From the NCBI GenBank assembly GCA_013538715.1, contig JACAFH010000006.1, positions 41,414 to 105,413 of the forward strand: a stretch of DNA of 64,000 nucleotides, in the 5' to 3' direction. Each line of letters starts with the position of its first letter. Position 1 is the stretch's first letter. Origin of the DNA: Candidatus Nitrosothermus koennekei (GTDB lineage: Archaea > Thermoproteota > Nitrososphaeria > Nitrososphaerales > Nitrosocaldaceae). The notes below the pieces were generated by a model. That model made no database searches. It had not been told where the DNA came from and worked only from the letters and a program-made list of their open reading frames with translations. Of this stretch, positions 54,806-64,000 are shown piece after piece. The translations under genes and the position numbers were made by a program.

Positions 54806-54919
54806 TATTTTTTAACTCTTTATCAATAAGATGTTGTCAAGAATTTACCATGGGATTGAGTTTGCTTATTTTTATTGTTCTCCTCACCTATTATATGCCT
54901 ATGATTGACTTATAAAGGG

Positions 54920-55503
54920 AGCGAAGCTATTTAAGTGAAACAAGAAGGTCTATAGATAAAGTAATAGCAGCACTGATCTATCACTCTTACTATCCTATCA
55001 TAAGATAGATATACTTGGTAATTTCTCACATGAAGCAGTTAGAGAATGTAATAATGCTTGAACAAGATACTATCCTAATCAGATAGATGGTATAGAAGAT
55101 ACATATCTGTCGGTGAGACTAGGTAAAGAACAGTTATTTATATGGACTGTTAGAGATGTGGAAAGTGATAGCAATAAGATGATCAGATCATACTATAGAA
55201 TGAAATCACTACAAAGAAACTATTGATACTTGTAGAGATTCATGGTATAAATCAGCATGAATATTGAGTTGAACTATAAGCATATTACATTTGGTTAGCA
55301 TAACATAGAGAGATGGCTTACATCTTGAAGAGTAGTTAAGACAATTCTATAATAGATTCCAATGGAATGTAAGCATAAAGAGCATATAGAGGTTCGTGGA
55401 AGCATTAATGATATTCTACAACTTTATAGCTGTGAAGTTGATAGCACCGTATCTAAATATATCTATAAAAAATGTAATGGTATAGACAAAGCGAACTATA
55501 GAA
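54920..55503 (+). pseudogene. Decayed DDE transposase (IS6-like)
   Basis: Interrupted by stops and frameshifts. Recognisable pieces are LGNFSHEAVRECNNA, IEDTYLSVRLGKEQLFIWTVRDVES (first DDE aspartate region), YKHITFG and ...RFQWNVSIKSI and RFVEALMIFYNFIA, the usual C-terminal end of archaeal IS6-type transposases (order kept, frames shift). Dead remnant downstream of the secreted-protein pair. Confidence 0.65.
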
Positions 55504-55748
55504 TTGAGATTTTTAGATGAATAATAAGATTAGAGTTTAATAGAAATAATTAATATATACATATTCTAAGGAATAATATAGTTAGAGAATGAATAATTAG
55601 AACTAAATAATGAATCCATAAGCACTATATTATGTTTTTCATATCTTTATCCTATCGTATTAAAAGTTTGTATTTTATATACATAGATGTATCTCAACAA
55701 TATAAGCACATTATATTTATATTAAAGGATTTAAGATGAGTAGATATA

Positions 55749-57437
55749 ATGGAACTTAATAGTAGGAAGACTATTGGAGGTTATGAGAGAACTCCTCATA
55801 GAGCAATGTATAAGGCTATGGGTCTAACTGACGAAGATCTCTTAAAACCTTTAGTAGCTGTATCTAATACATGTAATGAAGCTACACCATGTAACATACA
55901 TTTAGGAAGGTTAGCATCTATAGTTAAAGAAGGCATAAAAGAATCTAATGGTACTCCAAGAGAGTTTACTACTATAGCTGTTAGCGATGGTATCTCTATG
56001 GGTCATGAAGGCATGAAGGCATCTTTAATAAGTAGAGAAGTTATAGCAGATTCTATAGAGCTAATGGTTCATGCTCATCAATATGATGCTATTGTAGGGA
56101 TTGCAGGGTGTGATAAGAGTCTTCCAGGTACAATGATGGCTATGGCTAGATTAAATATACCATCAGTATTCTTATACGGCGGAACCATAATGCCAGGTTA
56201 TTACAATAATAAGGCATTGAGTATACAAGATGCATTCGAAGCCGTAGGTTCGTATGCAAAGAATCAAATAACATTAGAAGAACTAAAGGCTATAGAAGAC
56301 CATGCATGTCCTGGTGCAGGTTCTTGTGGAGGAATGTTTACTGCTAATACAATGGCATCTGTAAGCGAGGCTATAGGATTAGCATTGCCATATAGTGCTA
56401 GTATACCTGCAGAAGATCCAAGGAGAGAGAAGATATGTAGAGATGCAGGCAGAACAGTAATGAACCTTTTAGAGGTTGGCATAAAGGCTAGAGACATATT
56501 AACATTTGAAGCATTTGAGAATGCAATAATGATAATTAATGCAATAGGCGGTTCTACAAATGCTGTTTTACATTTGCTTGCTATATCAAGAGAAGCGGGA
56601 GTTAAATTAACATATAAGGATTTTGAGAGGATAAGGAAGAAAACTCCACATGTATCAGATATGAAACCCGGAGGTTCATATCTAATGTATGATTTAGACA
56701 AGATAGGGGGAGTACCTCTCTTATTAAAGATGTTACTTGATAAAGGATTACTAAATGGTGATATACTAACTGTAACTGGTAAGAGTATGAAAGAGAATCT
56801 AAAGGATGTAAAGATAGGTCATCTTAATGACATAGTAAAGCCTATAGATAATCCTATTCACAAAGAGGGAACTATAAAGATATTACATGGTTCATTAGCA
56901 CCAGATGGTGCTGTTGTAAAATTATCTGGTATTAAGAGGTTAGAGTTTGAGGGTAGAGCAAGGGTATTTAATAGAGAGGAGGACGCTTTTAATGCTGTAA
57001 CAGATGGGAAGATAAAAGAAGGAGATGCTATTGTAATTAGATATGAAGGACCTAAAGGGGGACCTGGAATGAGAGAGATGCTTGCTGTAACCGCTGCTAT
57101 AGTAGGACAAGGATTAGGAGAGTTGGTAGCACTAATAACAGATGGTAGATTCTCTGGAGCTACTCGTGGTTTGATGATTGGTCATGTAGCACCTGAAGCG
57201 GCAGTTGGAGGCCCAATAGCTTTGGTTAAGAATAATGATAAAATATATATAAATGCAAAGAGAGGAAGATTAGATCTATTAGTAAGCAAAGATGAGATAG
57301 AAGAGAGAAGAAAGAAGTGGAAAGGTATAAAACCAAGGTATGTATCAGGCGCATTAGCAAAATATGCTAGTTTAGTTACCTCAGCGTCTGAAGGAGCAGT
57401 AACTATACCAACATTTAAGAATAAGATAATTGATTAG
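55749..57437 (+). CDS. ilvD: Dihydroxy-acid dehydratase
   Basis: 562 residues, standard length. Fe-S ligands in [23 protein letters not shown] and [16 protein letters not shown]; substrate region [13 protein letters not shown] and end motif [10 protein letters not shown] are clear. It forms 2-oxo acids for Val, Leu and Ile synthesis. Preceded by an element-derived noncoding zone that must hold its promoter. Confidence 0.97.
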   Translation: MELNSRKTIGGYERTPHRAMYKAMGLTDEDLLKPLVAVSNTCNEATPCNIHLGRLASIVKEGIKESNGTPREFTTIAVSDGISMGHEGMKASLISREVIADSIELMVHAHQYDAIVGIAGCDKSLPGTMMAMARLNIPSVFLYGGTIMPGYYNNKALSIQDAFEAVGSYAKNQITLEELKAIEDHACPGAGSCGGMFTANTMASVSEAIGLALPYSASIPAEDPRREKICRDAGRTVMNLLEVGIKARDILTFEAFENAIMIINAIGGSTNAVLHLLAISREAGVKLTYKDFERIRKKTPHVSDMKPGGSYLMYDLDKIGGVPLLLKMLLDKGLLNGDILTVTGKSMKENLKDVKIGHLNDIVKPIDNPIHKEGTIKILHGSLAPDGAVVKLSGIKRLEFEGRARVFNREEDAFNAVTDGKIKEGDAIVIRYEGPKGGPGMREMLAVTAAIVGQGLGELVALITDGRFSGATRGLMIGHVAPEAAVGGPIALVKNNDKIYINAKRGRLDLLVSKDEIEERRKKWKGIKPRYVSGALAKYASLVTSASEGAVTIPTFKNKIID

Positions 57438-57443
57438 TATTAT

Positions 57444-57881
57444 ATGAAGTGCATATTCTGTTCTATCGTTGAGAAGGAGAGAGAAGCTGCATATGTTTAT
57501 GAGGATAAAGATTTTATTGCTATCATGGATAAGTATCCAATAAATATAGGTCATACTTTGGTATTGCCAAAGAGGCATTATTCAACACTGTTAGATATGC
57601 CTTTAAATGAGATATCAAAATTATTTGTTTTAACTGCACATCTAGCAAAGGCTGTTGTGAGGTCAGTAAACTCTGATGGATTTAGTATAGGACAGAATAA
57701 TGGAGAAGCTGCTAATCAATTGATACCACATGTTCATGTACATATAGTTCCAAGACATATTAATGATATGACAAAATGGGCAAGTAGAAGATTCGTTACA
57801 TTTGAGCAATTAATTTTAGTTGCTGAGCAGATAAAGAATAGATTAGTGGTAGAAGAGATAAATAATAAACCAGTTATATAG
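57444..57881 (+). CDS. HIT-family nucleotide hydrolase
   Basis: 145 residues. Histidine triad HVHVHIVPRH near residues 95-104 and N-terminal CIFCSIVEKE zinc-type motif, plus GHTLVLPKRHYSTLLD. Likely hydrolyses nucleotide phosphoramidates or AMP conjugates. 6 bp after ilvD, so probably co-transcribed. Confidence 0.93.
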   Translation: MKCIFCSIVEKEREAAYVYEDKDFIAIMDKYPINIGHTLVLPKRHYSTLLDMPLNEISKLFVLTAHLAKAVVRSVNSDGFSIGQNNGEAANQLIPHVHVHIVPRHINDMTKWASRRFVTFEQLILVAEQIKNRLVVEEINNKPVI

Positions 57882-58179
57882 CTATAAGATATTCTAGATC
57901 TGCTTTAGATAATCCAATGCCAGATCTTGCATCCCTCCTTGCTATTATATTACCATCTTTAAAATAGATTAGTGTAGGAATTGTAGTTATATTAAATCTA
58001 TCCCATAAAGGGTTTTCATCTTCATTGAGCTTAACTTTGATAAGATTACAATTCTTAGCTTTGAATGATTCAAAGATCGGTTTAAATGCTGAGCAATATG
58101 GACACCAGTCTGCATAAAATAATGCTATGACATTACCCTTGCTGATAAATTCATCTATATTATTTGCGTCTATATTCAT
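57874..58179 (-). CDS. Thioredoxin-like protein (WCPYC)
   Basis: 101 residues. Active site ADWCPYC at about 25-31 and cis-Pro loop ITTIPTLIYFKDG at about 69-81. WCPYC rather than WCGPC suggests a variant redox potential, closer to glutaredoxin-like enzymes. Overlaps the HIT gene convergently by 8 bp. Confidence 0.92.
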   Translation of the reverse strand: MNIDANNIDEFISKGNVIALFYADWCPYCSAFKPIFESFKAKNCNLIKVKLNEDENPLWDRFNITTIPTLIYFKDGNIIARRDARSGIGLSKADLEYLIAI

Positions 58180-58203
58180 ACCATAAATTAAAAATTGTTA
58201 TAT

Positions 58204-59286
58204 TTAGTAGTTTCTATAATTCGCTTTAAAGTAAGGTATTACCTTTCTACCAAACTGCTCTATACTCTTGTAGTATCCTTCACCCCAGAATCTTATTATG
58301 AAATGATTCACTCCAGCCTTTATAAACCTCTCGAAGACTGGAATTATATCGTCATGATTTCCTATGCCTATAGATGACCTTGCTATGTTATCTGGTATGT
58401 CCTGTGCAGCTTCTCTCATCTTTTGCATCAATTCTGGGTTTGTCATAGAATACTCGGTAAAATATTTTCTAAAATCAAAATCCGAGCGTTGTTGTATATT
58501 ATATACTTTTAACAATTCAGGTTTGTATAGACCAACCTTTACTGCACTTCTTAGTTTTAACCATGCTTCTTCTGGTTCATCTGTAAAGTATACATCTATA
58601 TCAAGTGCAAAGCTAAAACCGTCTAAATCTCTTCCAACCTTTTTTGCTTCATCTCGTATTATAGATGCATGATACTCATATAACTCTGGCGTATATGCTA
58701 TTGGAAGCCAACCATCTCCATATCTAGCGGTTATAGATAATGTCCTAGAAGCACCAGCAGCAATATAGATTGGTGGAAACGGTTTTCTTATACTACTAGC
58801 CTGTAAGCAAGCATTATTAAGCCTATAGAATTTACCAGTAAACGATACTCTATTTTCTGGTGAAGATTGGAGTAATAATCTTATAACTTGCAATTGTTCT
58901 TCAAACCTCGATACAGGTTTATCCCACTCTATACCAAACTCGTTTATATTCTGAGCCTCTCCTGCACCTATTCCGAGTATAGCTCTACCATTAGATAATC
59001 TATCCATTGTTATAGTTTGTAATGCTACAGTTGAAGGATGTCTTCTTACGGCATCTGTTACACACGTACCAAGCTCAAGTCTTTTAGTTACTTGTGTAGC
59101 AGCGGCTAAGAATATCCATGCATCATTAACTATAGCTTTGGGCCATTGAGGCACATTTGTATGATCCATAGCCCATGCAGAATCATAACCGAATCTATCA
59201 GCGATCATAACAGCCATCATCTGCTGCTCCTCATTAAACCCTAATCTTGCAACATTCAATCCTTGCTGTATGCCAAATTTTATCAT
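58204..59286 (-). CDS. F420-dependent luciferase-like oxidoreductase
   Basis: 360 residues. N-terminal GIQQGLNVARLGFNEEQQMM, then DSAWAMDHTNVPQWP, LELGTCVTDAVRRHPSTVALQ, GRAILGIGAGEAQNINEFGI and AAGASRTLSITARYGDGWLP identify the luciferase-like group that uses F420 (Mer-like). The true substrate is unknown. Stands alone on the minus strand. Confidence 0.9.
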   Translation of the reverse strand: MIKFGIQQGLNVARLGFNEEQQMMAVMIADRFGYDSAWAMDHTNVPQWPKAIVNDAWIFLAAATQVTKRLELGTCVTDAVRRHPSTVALQTITMDRLSNGRAILGIGAGEAQNINEFGIEWDKPVSRFEEQLQVIRLLLQSSPENRVSFTGKFYRLNNACLQASSIRKPFPPIYIAAGASRTLSITARYGDGWLPIAYTPELYEYHASIIRDEAKKVGRDLDGFSFALDIDVYFTDEPEEAWLKLRSAVKVGLYKPELLKVYNIQQRSDFDFRKYFTEYSMTNPELMQKMREAAQDIPDNIARSSIGIGNHDDIIPVFERFIKAGVNHFIIRFWGEGYYKSIEQFGRKVIPYFKANYRNY

Positions 59287-59453
59287 GCAGAAATCTACAT
59301 ATTACAATTATATTAGTATTATCATTTCTCTAGATCTTATCTGCATATCAGATCTCATATTATGTATTATAAATCTATAAATGAGATATTTATATAATAA
59401 TATTTTATAAATATATAGTTTAATTTATATTTAAGTTTATTTGAAACTATATA

Positions 59454-59732
59454 ATGTCAGATATAATAAGAAGGAAGAAAGGATGGATCTTAGGTATAAC
59501 TATATGTATAGGAGGCTTTTTGATAGCATTGCCAAATCTACCATGGATAAGACCTGAGATAATTGAAGATGGAGAGATAGTAAAAATATATGACGATGGT
59601 TCTTGTGTAGTTGAGACTAAAACCAAGTTTATACTTAATGTTTGGAATTGTAAAGAATATAATTTAGGAGATGAAGTTCAGATTAAATATAGAAAAGATA
59701 CATCACTTGCTGATATAATAACTAAAAAGTGA
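59454..59732 (+). CDS. Small membrane protein with a beta-rich tail
   Basis: 92 residues. One N-terminal helix (about 12-28) followed by GEIVKIYDDGSCVVETKTKFILN and YNLGDEVQIKYRK, an OB/SH3-like strand pattern. Unknown family. Confidence 0.6.
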   Translation: MSDIIRRKKGWILGITICIGGFLIALPNLPWIRPEIIEDGEIVKIYDDGSCVVETKTKFILNVWNCKEYNLGDEVQIKYRKDTSLADIITKK

Positions 59733-59892
59733 TAAGTCATACGAAATTGCTCAGTTATAATAATGATTTTTATATGCTTTGTTACATATTATTCTACATA
59801 CAATAAATGACATTTATTTTATGATAGATTAGTATCATAACATTAATATTATTTTGTGACTATTGTTACAGCGTAATCTTATTATTATTTAG

Positions 59893-61350
59893 TTGATATT
59901 AAATTATATGCCTTTTGAGAGTATAAGAGAGTATATTGATAGATTAGAAGATATAGGTCAACTTAGACATGTTAAGAGTAAGGTTAGTAGTGATCTTGAG
60001 ATAGGCGAGATATTAAGAAGACTTGTTTATAAACAAGGACCTAGTGTATTGTTTGAGAATGTAGATAATTATAAGATGAAAGTATTAGGGAATGCATTTG
60101 GGAGTATAAAGAGGATGGAGATAGCATTAGAGATGAAGAGGTTTGAAGAGATAGGTGAAAGAATTGTAGGATTGACAAGAATGGAGATACCAACTAGTAT
60201 GATTGATAAGATAAAGATGCTCCCCAAACTATCTGAAATTACTGAATATGCTCCAAAGACAGTTAATAAAGGTACTGTAATGGAGAATATAGGTAAAGCA
60301 AACTTATTGGATTTACCAGCATTAAGGTCATGGCCAAATGATGCAGGAAGATTCATAACATTTGGATTAGTATTAACAAAACATCCTGAAAATAATGTTA
60401 GAAATCTAGGGGTTTATAGGATGCAGATAATAGATGAAAAGAAGGCTATAATGCATTGGCAGATACATAAACGTGGTGCACAACATTATCTTATGAAAAA
60501 AGAAAAGAACGAGAAGATTGAGGTTGGAGTTATAATAGGAGCAGACCCAGCAACTATATTTGCAGCAGTTGCACCAGTACCAGAAGGTCTTGATAAGTAT
60601 CTATTTGCTGGCATAGTAAGAAAGAAGGGTTTAAGATTAGTGAAATGTAATACAATAGATCTCGAGGTTCCAGCAGATGCAGAGATTGTATTAGAAGGAT
60701 ACGTAGATCCTAATGATATTAGAATAGAAGGACCTTTTGGAGACCATACTGGATATTATACACCACCAGAACCATATCCAACCTTTCATTTAAATAGTAT
60801 CATGCATAGAGACGATCCTATCTATCATACTACAGTAGTAGGGAAACCAATTGTAGAAGATGCTTACATTGGGAAGGTTATAGAAAGATCATTTCTTCCA
60901 TTGATACAAATGTTTCATCCAGAAGTTATAGATTTTGCTATGCCAGCAGCAGGATGGTTTCAAGGTTTAGCAATAGTATCAATAAAAAAGATATATGCTG
61001 GACAAGCGAAGAAAGTAATGCTAGGTTTATGGGGGTTAGGACAATTATCACTAACTAAAATCATAATTGTTGTAGATCATGATATCAATATTCATGATAT
61101 GAATGATGTTATATGGGCTATAACAACTAGAGTAGACGCAAGAAGGGATATAATAATTATAGATAATGCACCAACAGATACACTAGATCCAGCATCACCA
61201 TTACTTAACCTAGGTTCAAAACTTGGTATAGATGCAACTCAGAAATGGAAAGAAGAAGGATATGAGAGAGAACCACAAGAGCTATCAGTTGTAGATAATG
61301 TTACTAAAGAGTTAGTAGATAGGAGATGGAAAGAGTATAATCTAGAATGA
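59893..61350 (+). CDS. UbiD-family prenylated-FMN decarboxylase (menaquinone-type candidate)
   Basis: 485 residues, the usual size. MQIIDEKKAIMHWQIHKRGAQHY, VIIGADPATIFAAVAPVPEG, EIVLEGYVDPNDIRIEGPFGDHTGYYTP (quoted in pieces) and the late GAPTDTLDP-type end match UbiD. It needs prenyl-FMN made by a UbiX protein, which is not in the window. Followed after 30 bp by an MqnC-like gene, so a role in the 1,4-dihydroxy-6-naphthoate branch of menaquinone synthesis (MqnL-like) is likely but not certain. Confidence 0.9.
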   Translation: MILNYMPFESIREYIDRLEDIGQLRHVKSKVSSDLEIGEILRRLVYKQGPSVLFENVDNYKMKVLGNAFGSIKRMEIALEMKRFEEIGERIVGLTRMEIPTSMIDKIKMLPKLSEITEYAPKTVNKGTVMENIGKANLLDLPALRSWPNDAGRFITFGLVLTKHPENNVRNLGVYRMQIIDEKKAIMHWQIHKRGAQHYLMKKEKNEKIEVGVIIGADPATIFAAVAPVPEGLDKYLFAGIVRKKGLRLVKCNTIDLEVPADAEIVLEGYVDPNDIRIEGPFGDHTGYYTPPEPYPTFHLNSIMHRDDPIYHTTVVGKPIVEDAYIGKVIERSFLPLIQMFHPEVIDFAMPAAGWFQGLAIVSIKKIYAGQAKKVMLGLWGLGQLSLTKIIIVVDHDINIHDMNDVIWAITTRVDARRDIIIIDNAPTDTLDPASPLLNLGSKLGIDATQKWKEEGYEREPQELSVVDNVTKELVDRRWKEYNLE

Positions 61351-61380
61351 ATTAAATAACATTCTTGTCTAATTACAGAT

Positions 61381-62469
61381 ATGCTTCTAAGGCTAGATAT
61401 AGATGATATATTTGAGAAGATAAAGAAGAAAGAGAGACTTGGTTATGATGATTGTCTTAGACTTATGAATATTGATATCCATACACTAGGTTACATAGCA
61501 AACATGCTTAATAGAGATATTAATGGTAATACTGTCACATTCATCAATAATCTTATATTAAATTATACAAATGTATGTGTAACATATTGTAAATTTTGTG
61601 CGTTTTATAGACCTCCTAATCATGAAGAAGGTTATACCTTATCTATTGATGAATGTTTAAAGAGAATAAAGATGGCAGAAGAGAATTATAGAATAAAACA
61701 AGTATTATTACAAGGAGGACATAACCCATCATTAAAGTTAGAATTTTATGAAGAGCTATTTAAAGCCATAAAGAAGAATAGTAAAGTTGCTATACATGGT
61801 TTATCACCATCAGAGGTAGATATGATCTCTAAGGTAGAAAAAACATCTGTTAGAGAGGTTCTAGCAAGGTTAAGATCTGCTGGTTTGGATTCACTCGCTG
61901 GTGCGGGTGCAGAGATTCTAGTAGATGAGGTTAGAGAGAAGATAAGTCCATTAAAGATAAAAAGTGACGAATGGATTAGGATAATGGAAGAGGCTCATAA
62001 GTTAGGTATACCATCTTCTGCAACTATGATGTATGGTCATGTAGAATCTTTAAACGATAGAGTAACTTCATTAATGAAGATAATAGAGTTACAAGAGAAG
62101 ACAGGAGGATTTATAGCATTTATACCCTGGAGTTTTGAACCTAATAATACTCTTCTAAAAGACGAGGTAAAGTATTCATCAGGTGGTTTAGATCTATTAA
62201 GAATGGTATCTGTATCAAGAATAATGCTTTATGGTTTGATCAATCATATACAATCATCATGGCTTACAAATGGAATTAGAATGGCTCAACTGGCATTACT
62301 ATACGGAGCAGATGATTTTGGAGGAACCTTATATGGAGAAGAAGTAGTAAGTGCCACTGGCGCCAGATCTACTACATTAAATGCTAGTAACATAATAGAT
62401 GCTATTAAAGCACTCAATCTTAGGGCAGCAGAAAGAGATAATATGTACAATATAATTACAATATTATGA
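61381..62469 (+). CDS. mqnC: Radical-SAM dehypoxanthine futalosine cyclase-like (MqnC/MqnE family)
   Basis: 362 residues. Radical SAM cluster motif CVTYCKFCAF at about 64-73 (CxxxCxxC). Then LLQGGHNPSLKLEFYEELF, HGLSPSEVDMISKV, AGLDSLAGAGAEILVDEVR and TMMYGHVESL, IAFIPWSFEPNNTLL are MqnC/E hallmarks, with the GHVE and GAGAEIL best matching MqnC. It cyclises a futalosine intermediate on the way to menaquinone. MqnE cannot be wholly excluded. Confidence 0.88.
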   Translation: MLLRLDIDDIFEKIKKKERLGYDDCLRLMNIDIHTLGYIANMLNRDINGNTVTFINNLILNYTNVCVTYCKFCAFYRPPNHEEGYTLSIDECLKRIKMAEENYRIKQVLLQGGHNPSLKLEFYEELFKAIKKNSKVAIHGLSPSEVDMISKVEKTSVREVLARLRSAGLDSLAGAGAEILVDEVREKISPLKIKSDEWIRIMEEAHKLGIPSSATMMYGHVESLNDRVTSLMKIIELQEKTGGFIAFIPWSFEPNNTLLKDEVKYSSGGLDLLRMVSVSRIMLYGLINHIQSSWLTNGIRMAQLALLYGADDFGGTLYGEEVVSATGARSTTLNASNIIDAIKALNLRAAERDNMYNIITIL

Positions 62470-62510
62470 TTCATATAGCTCCATACATTATAAAGATATT
62501 ATTAATTGAT

Positions 62511-62529
62511 AATACTTTTGAAAAGTATT
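62511..62529. promoter_or_regulatory. 19-bp perfect palindrome, candidate operator of the winged-helix gene
   Basis: AATACTTTT-G-AAAAGTATT: two 9-bp arms around one base. It ends 40 bp before the ATG of the following winged-helix gene and just upstream of its TATA-like AAAATTTATT. Size and place suit a dimeric regulator, perhaps the gene's own product. Confidence 0.6.
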
Positions 62530-62569
62530 TGGCATAAAATTTATTATGTGCAGATGCATATAGCTAAAT

Positions 62570-62854
62570 ATGAAAATCCCTTACCGAAATGGTGTTAGGA
62601 TTATAGGTGACATCTTATTTATAATTAATGACTTTGGTTCAGAAGGTATCAATATAACTCAATTATTGAGAAAGGCTAACATGTCATATAATAGACTATC
62701 ACAATTATCAAGGCAGTTAATAACTGCTGGACTAATTGAAGAGAAGAATGAAGATGGTAAGCATCTATATCTTATAACTCAGCGTGGAAGGGAGTATCTA
62801 GATAAATATCAAAGATTCAAAGAGATAACAAACTCATTTGGTCTAGAACTATAA
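62570..62854 (+). CDS. Winged-helix transcriptional regulator
   Basis: 94 residues. A single wHTH: IIGDILFIINDFGSEGINITQLLRKANMSYNRLSQLSRQLITAGLIEE with wing GKHLYLITQRGREYLDKY (quoted in two parts). This is the common archaeal SSV/Sso10a-like or DUF4364-type regulator layout. Preceded by a perfect palindrome. Its targets are unknown. Confidence 0.85.
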   Translation: MKIPYRNGVRIIGDILFIINDFGSEGINITQLLRKANMSYNRLSQLSRQLITAGLIEEKNEDGKHLYLITQRGREYLDKYQRFKEITNSFGLEL

Positions 62855-62914
62855 ACAATATCTAATCAATTTTTCAAACATATGATCTTTTATTGATAAG
62901 CGCTAATAACTATT

Positions 62915-63172
62915 ATGAGAGCTTTTGTAGAGATATTTATAGAGGCGGGGAGGGATCTTCTTGCATCTGCAAGATACATAAGAAGTATAGACGGAGTGAT
63001 TGAGGCATATGCTGTATCAGAACATTGCGATATAATTGCGCTTATAGATGGTAAAGACTTTAAAGATATATTTGAAGTTGTTATGAGAAAGATACGTATA
63101 ATTAGAGGTATAACATCTACTAGGATACTTCCATGTATAGATATTAAACAAAACGATCAGGTTTCTTTATAG
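62915..63172 (+). CDS. Stand-alone Lrp/AsnC ligand-binding domain
   Basis: 85 residues. RAFVEIFIEAGRDLLASARYI, GVIEAYAVSEHCDIIALIDG and IRGITSTRILPCIDI match the RAM domain of Lrp/AsnC proteins, but no DNA-binding helix is present. Such proteins sense amino acids or act as partners of full-length Lrp. It may team with the wHTH protein encoded 60 bp upstream. Confidence 0.85.
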   Translation: MRAFVEIFIEAGRDLLASARYIRSIDGVIEAYAVSEHCDIIALIDGKDFKDIFEVVMRKIRIIRGITSTRILPCIDIKQNDQVSL

Positions 63173-63347
63173 TTTTACCATTACTATATATGATGTAATA
63201 ATTTAGTTGAAATCATTTATTATATAAAATATCTATAATATATTAACATGGAATATGTATATATCTTTATTAAAGGTAACTAATATATAAATTGATTTCG
63301 AAAACATAAAATAACCGAGTTATTATTATATATGGAAGGTGATTTGA

Positions 63348-64000
63348 GTGGCAATGCAACAGCAACAAGTTCCAGTATTAATTTTGAAAGAGGGAACATC
63401 ACAAACTAAGGGTAAAGATGCTCAAAAGAATAACATAACAGCTGCAAAAATAGTTGCTGAGATTGTAAGAAGTAGTTTAGGTCCTAGAGGCATGGATAAG
63501 ATGCTTGTAGATACCCTAGGAGATGTTACTATAACAAATGATGGTGCTACGATATTAAAAGAGATGGATGTACAACATCCAGCAGCAAAGATGATGGTTG
63601 AGATAGCAAAGACTGTAGATAATGAAGTGGGTGATGGAACTACATCATCAGTAGTATTAGCAGGTGCTTTATTAGAAAAGGCTGAAGACCTAATTGAGAA
63701 GAATGTACATCCTACTATAATAGTAGATGGATATAAGAAAGCATTAGCAAAGGCAGTAGATATTTTACATGAAGTATCAACAAAGATCAATACTACAGAT
63801 AAAGAGGTTCTTAAAAATATAGCAATAACATCTATGAGATCCAAACTCGTAGCGGGGGTAGCATCGCATTTATCAAATATAGTTATAGATGCTGTATTAT
63901 CAGTAGCTAAGAATGGAAAAGTGGATATTGACGATATAAAGGTAGAGAAGAAGGCTGGAGGAGCAATAAGTGATACTCAATTAATCAAGGGTATAGTGTT
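63348..64000 (+). CDS. ths: Thermosome subunit (group II chaperonin), 5' part
   Basis: The first 217 codons are visible and the gene runs off the window. N-terminus QQQQVPVLILKEGTSQTKGKDAQ, then ATP-binding LGPRGMDKMLVD, NDGATILKEMDVQHPAAKMM and GDGTTSSVVLAGALL. It folds proteins in an eight- or nine-membered double ring. GTG at 63348 (with GGAAGGTGAT just upstream) or ATG 63354 is the start. Confidence 0.96.
   Translation, partial: MAMQQQQVPVLILKEGTSQTKGKDAQKNNITAAKIVAEIVRSSLGPRGMDKMLVDTLGDVTITNDGATILKEMDVQHPAAKMMVEIAKTVDNEVGDGTTSSVVLAGALLEKAEDLIEKNVHPTIIVDGYKKALAKAVDILHEVSTKINTTDKEVLKNIAITSMRSKLVAGVASHLSNIVIDAVLSVAKNGKVDIDDIKVEKKAGGAISDTQLIKGIV

Noticed and set aside
62860..62900. ATCAAT...ATTGAT inverted repeat before the Lrp-domain gene
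   Set aside because: Short arms and a long spacer; expected by chance in such AT-rich DNA.
63422..63844. 140-residue frame on the minus strand
   Set aside because: It lies opposite the highly conserved thermosome gene and has no recognisable content.

Overview
The window is AT-rich archaeal DNA with densely packed genes on both strands. It almost certainly comes from an ammonia-oxidising archaeon (Nitrososphaeria, formerly Thaumarchaeota). The strongest markers are a clear archaeal ammonia monooxygenase subunit A with an AmoX-type partner, a eukaryote-like topoisomerase IB, blue-copper proteins in place of cytochrome c, and archaeal ribosome, RNA polymerase and tRNA genes. An archaellum/chemotaxis cluster, small introns in tRNA genes and the AmoA sequence point to the thermophilic Nitrosocaldales side of the group. 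That placement is inference from memory of the families, not from a search.

Layout. 1-2.3 kb: the end of a winged-helix regulator, a membrane protein, and a three-gene cassette of two secreted acidic tandem-repeat proteins plus a small membrane protein with cytochrome-b-like paired histidines. 2.3-6.6 kb: ABCE1 with a coupled small gene, then amoX, amoA and a small secreted one-helix protein on the minus strand. 6.7-13.4 kb: topoisomerase IB, a PadR regulator coupled to an asparagine-synthase-like protein, a tiny YHS protein, a frameshifted nuclease-like gene, pyrophosphatase, and the rpoD-L18e-L13-S9 operon, followed by tRNA-Phe, which appears to carry two very small introns. 13.7-29.6 kb: mixed housekeeping genes (PPP phosphatase, Hsp20, UbiB kinase, Nudix, PhoU, redoxins, dehydrogenases, PAC2, a large FAD/Fe-S oxidoreductase) and a large surface protein.

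29.6-42.8 kb is a motility island on the plus strand: archaellin, an ArlCDE/ArlX-like coiled-coil protein, arlG-F-H-I-J, an HtrA-type protease, one transmembrane chemoreceptor, cheW, cheY, cheA and a soluble receptor-like protein. A perfect inverted repeat sits in front of the archaellin gene. 42.9-45.3 kb holds a ScpA-like kleisin, an NAD kinase fused to a winged helix, and a Nudix hydrolase. 45.4-49.1 kb is a terminal oxidase operon: a small subunit, CuA subunit II, subunit I, a double blue-copper protein and a half-size CtaA. It is faced by a minus-strand copper module (CopC-CopD-beta-propeller fusion plus a YtkA-like protein). Electrons from ammonia oxidation would pass through quinone and cupredoxins to this oxidase.

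52.5-55.6 kb: tRNA-Tyr with a 47-nt intron, followed by an island of two decayed transposases flanking two secreted or membrane-anchored genes. 55.7-64 kb: ilvD, HIT, thioredoxin, an F420-type oxidoreductase, a UbiD/MqnC pair that suggests futalosine-route menaquinone synthesis, two small regulators (one behind a 19-bp palindrome) and the start of a thermosome gene that runs off the window.
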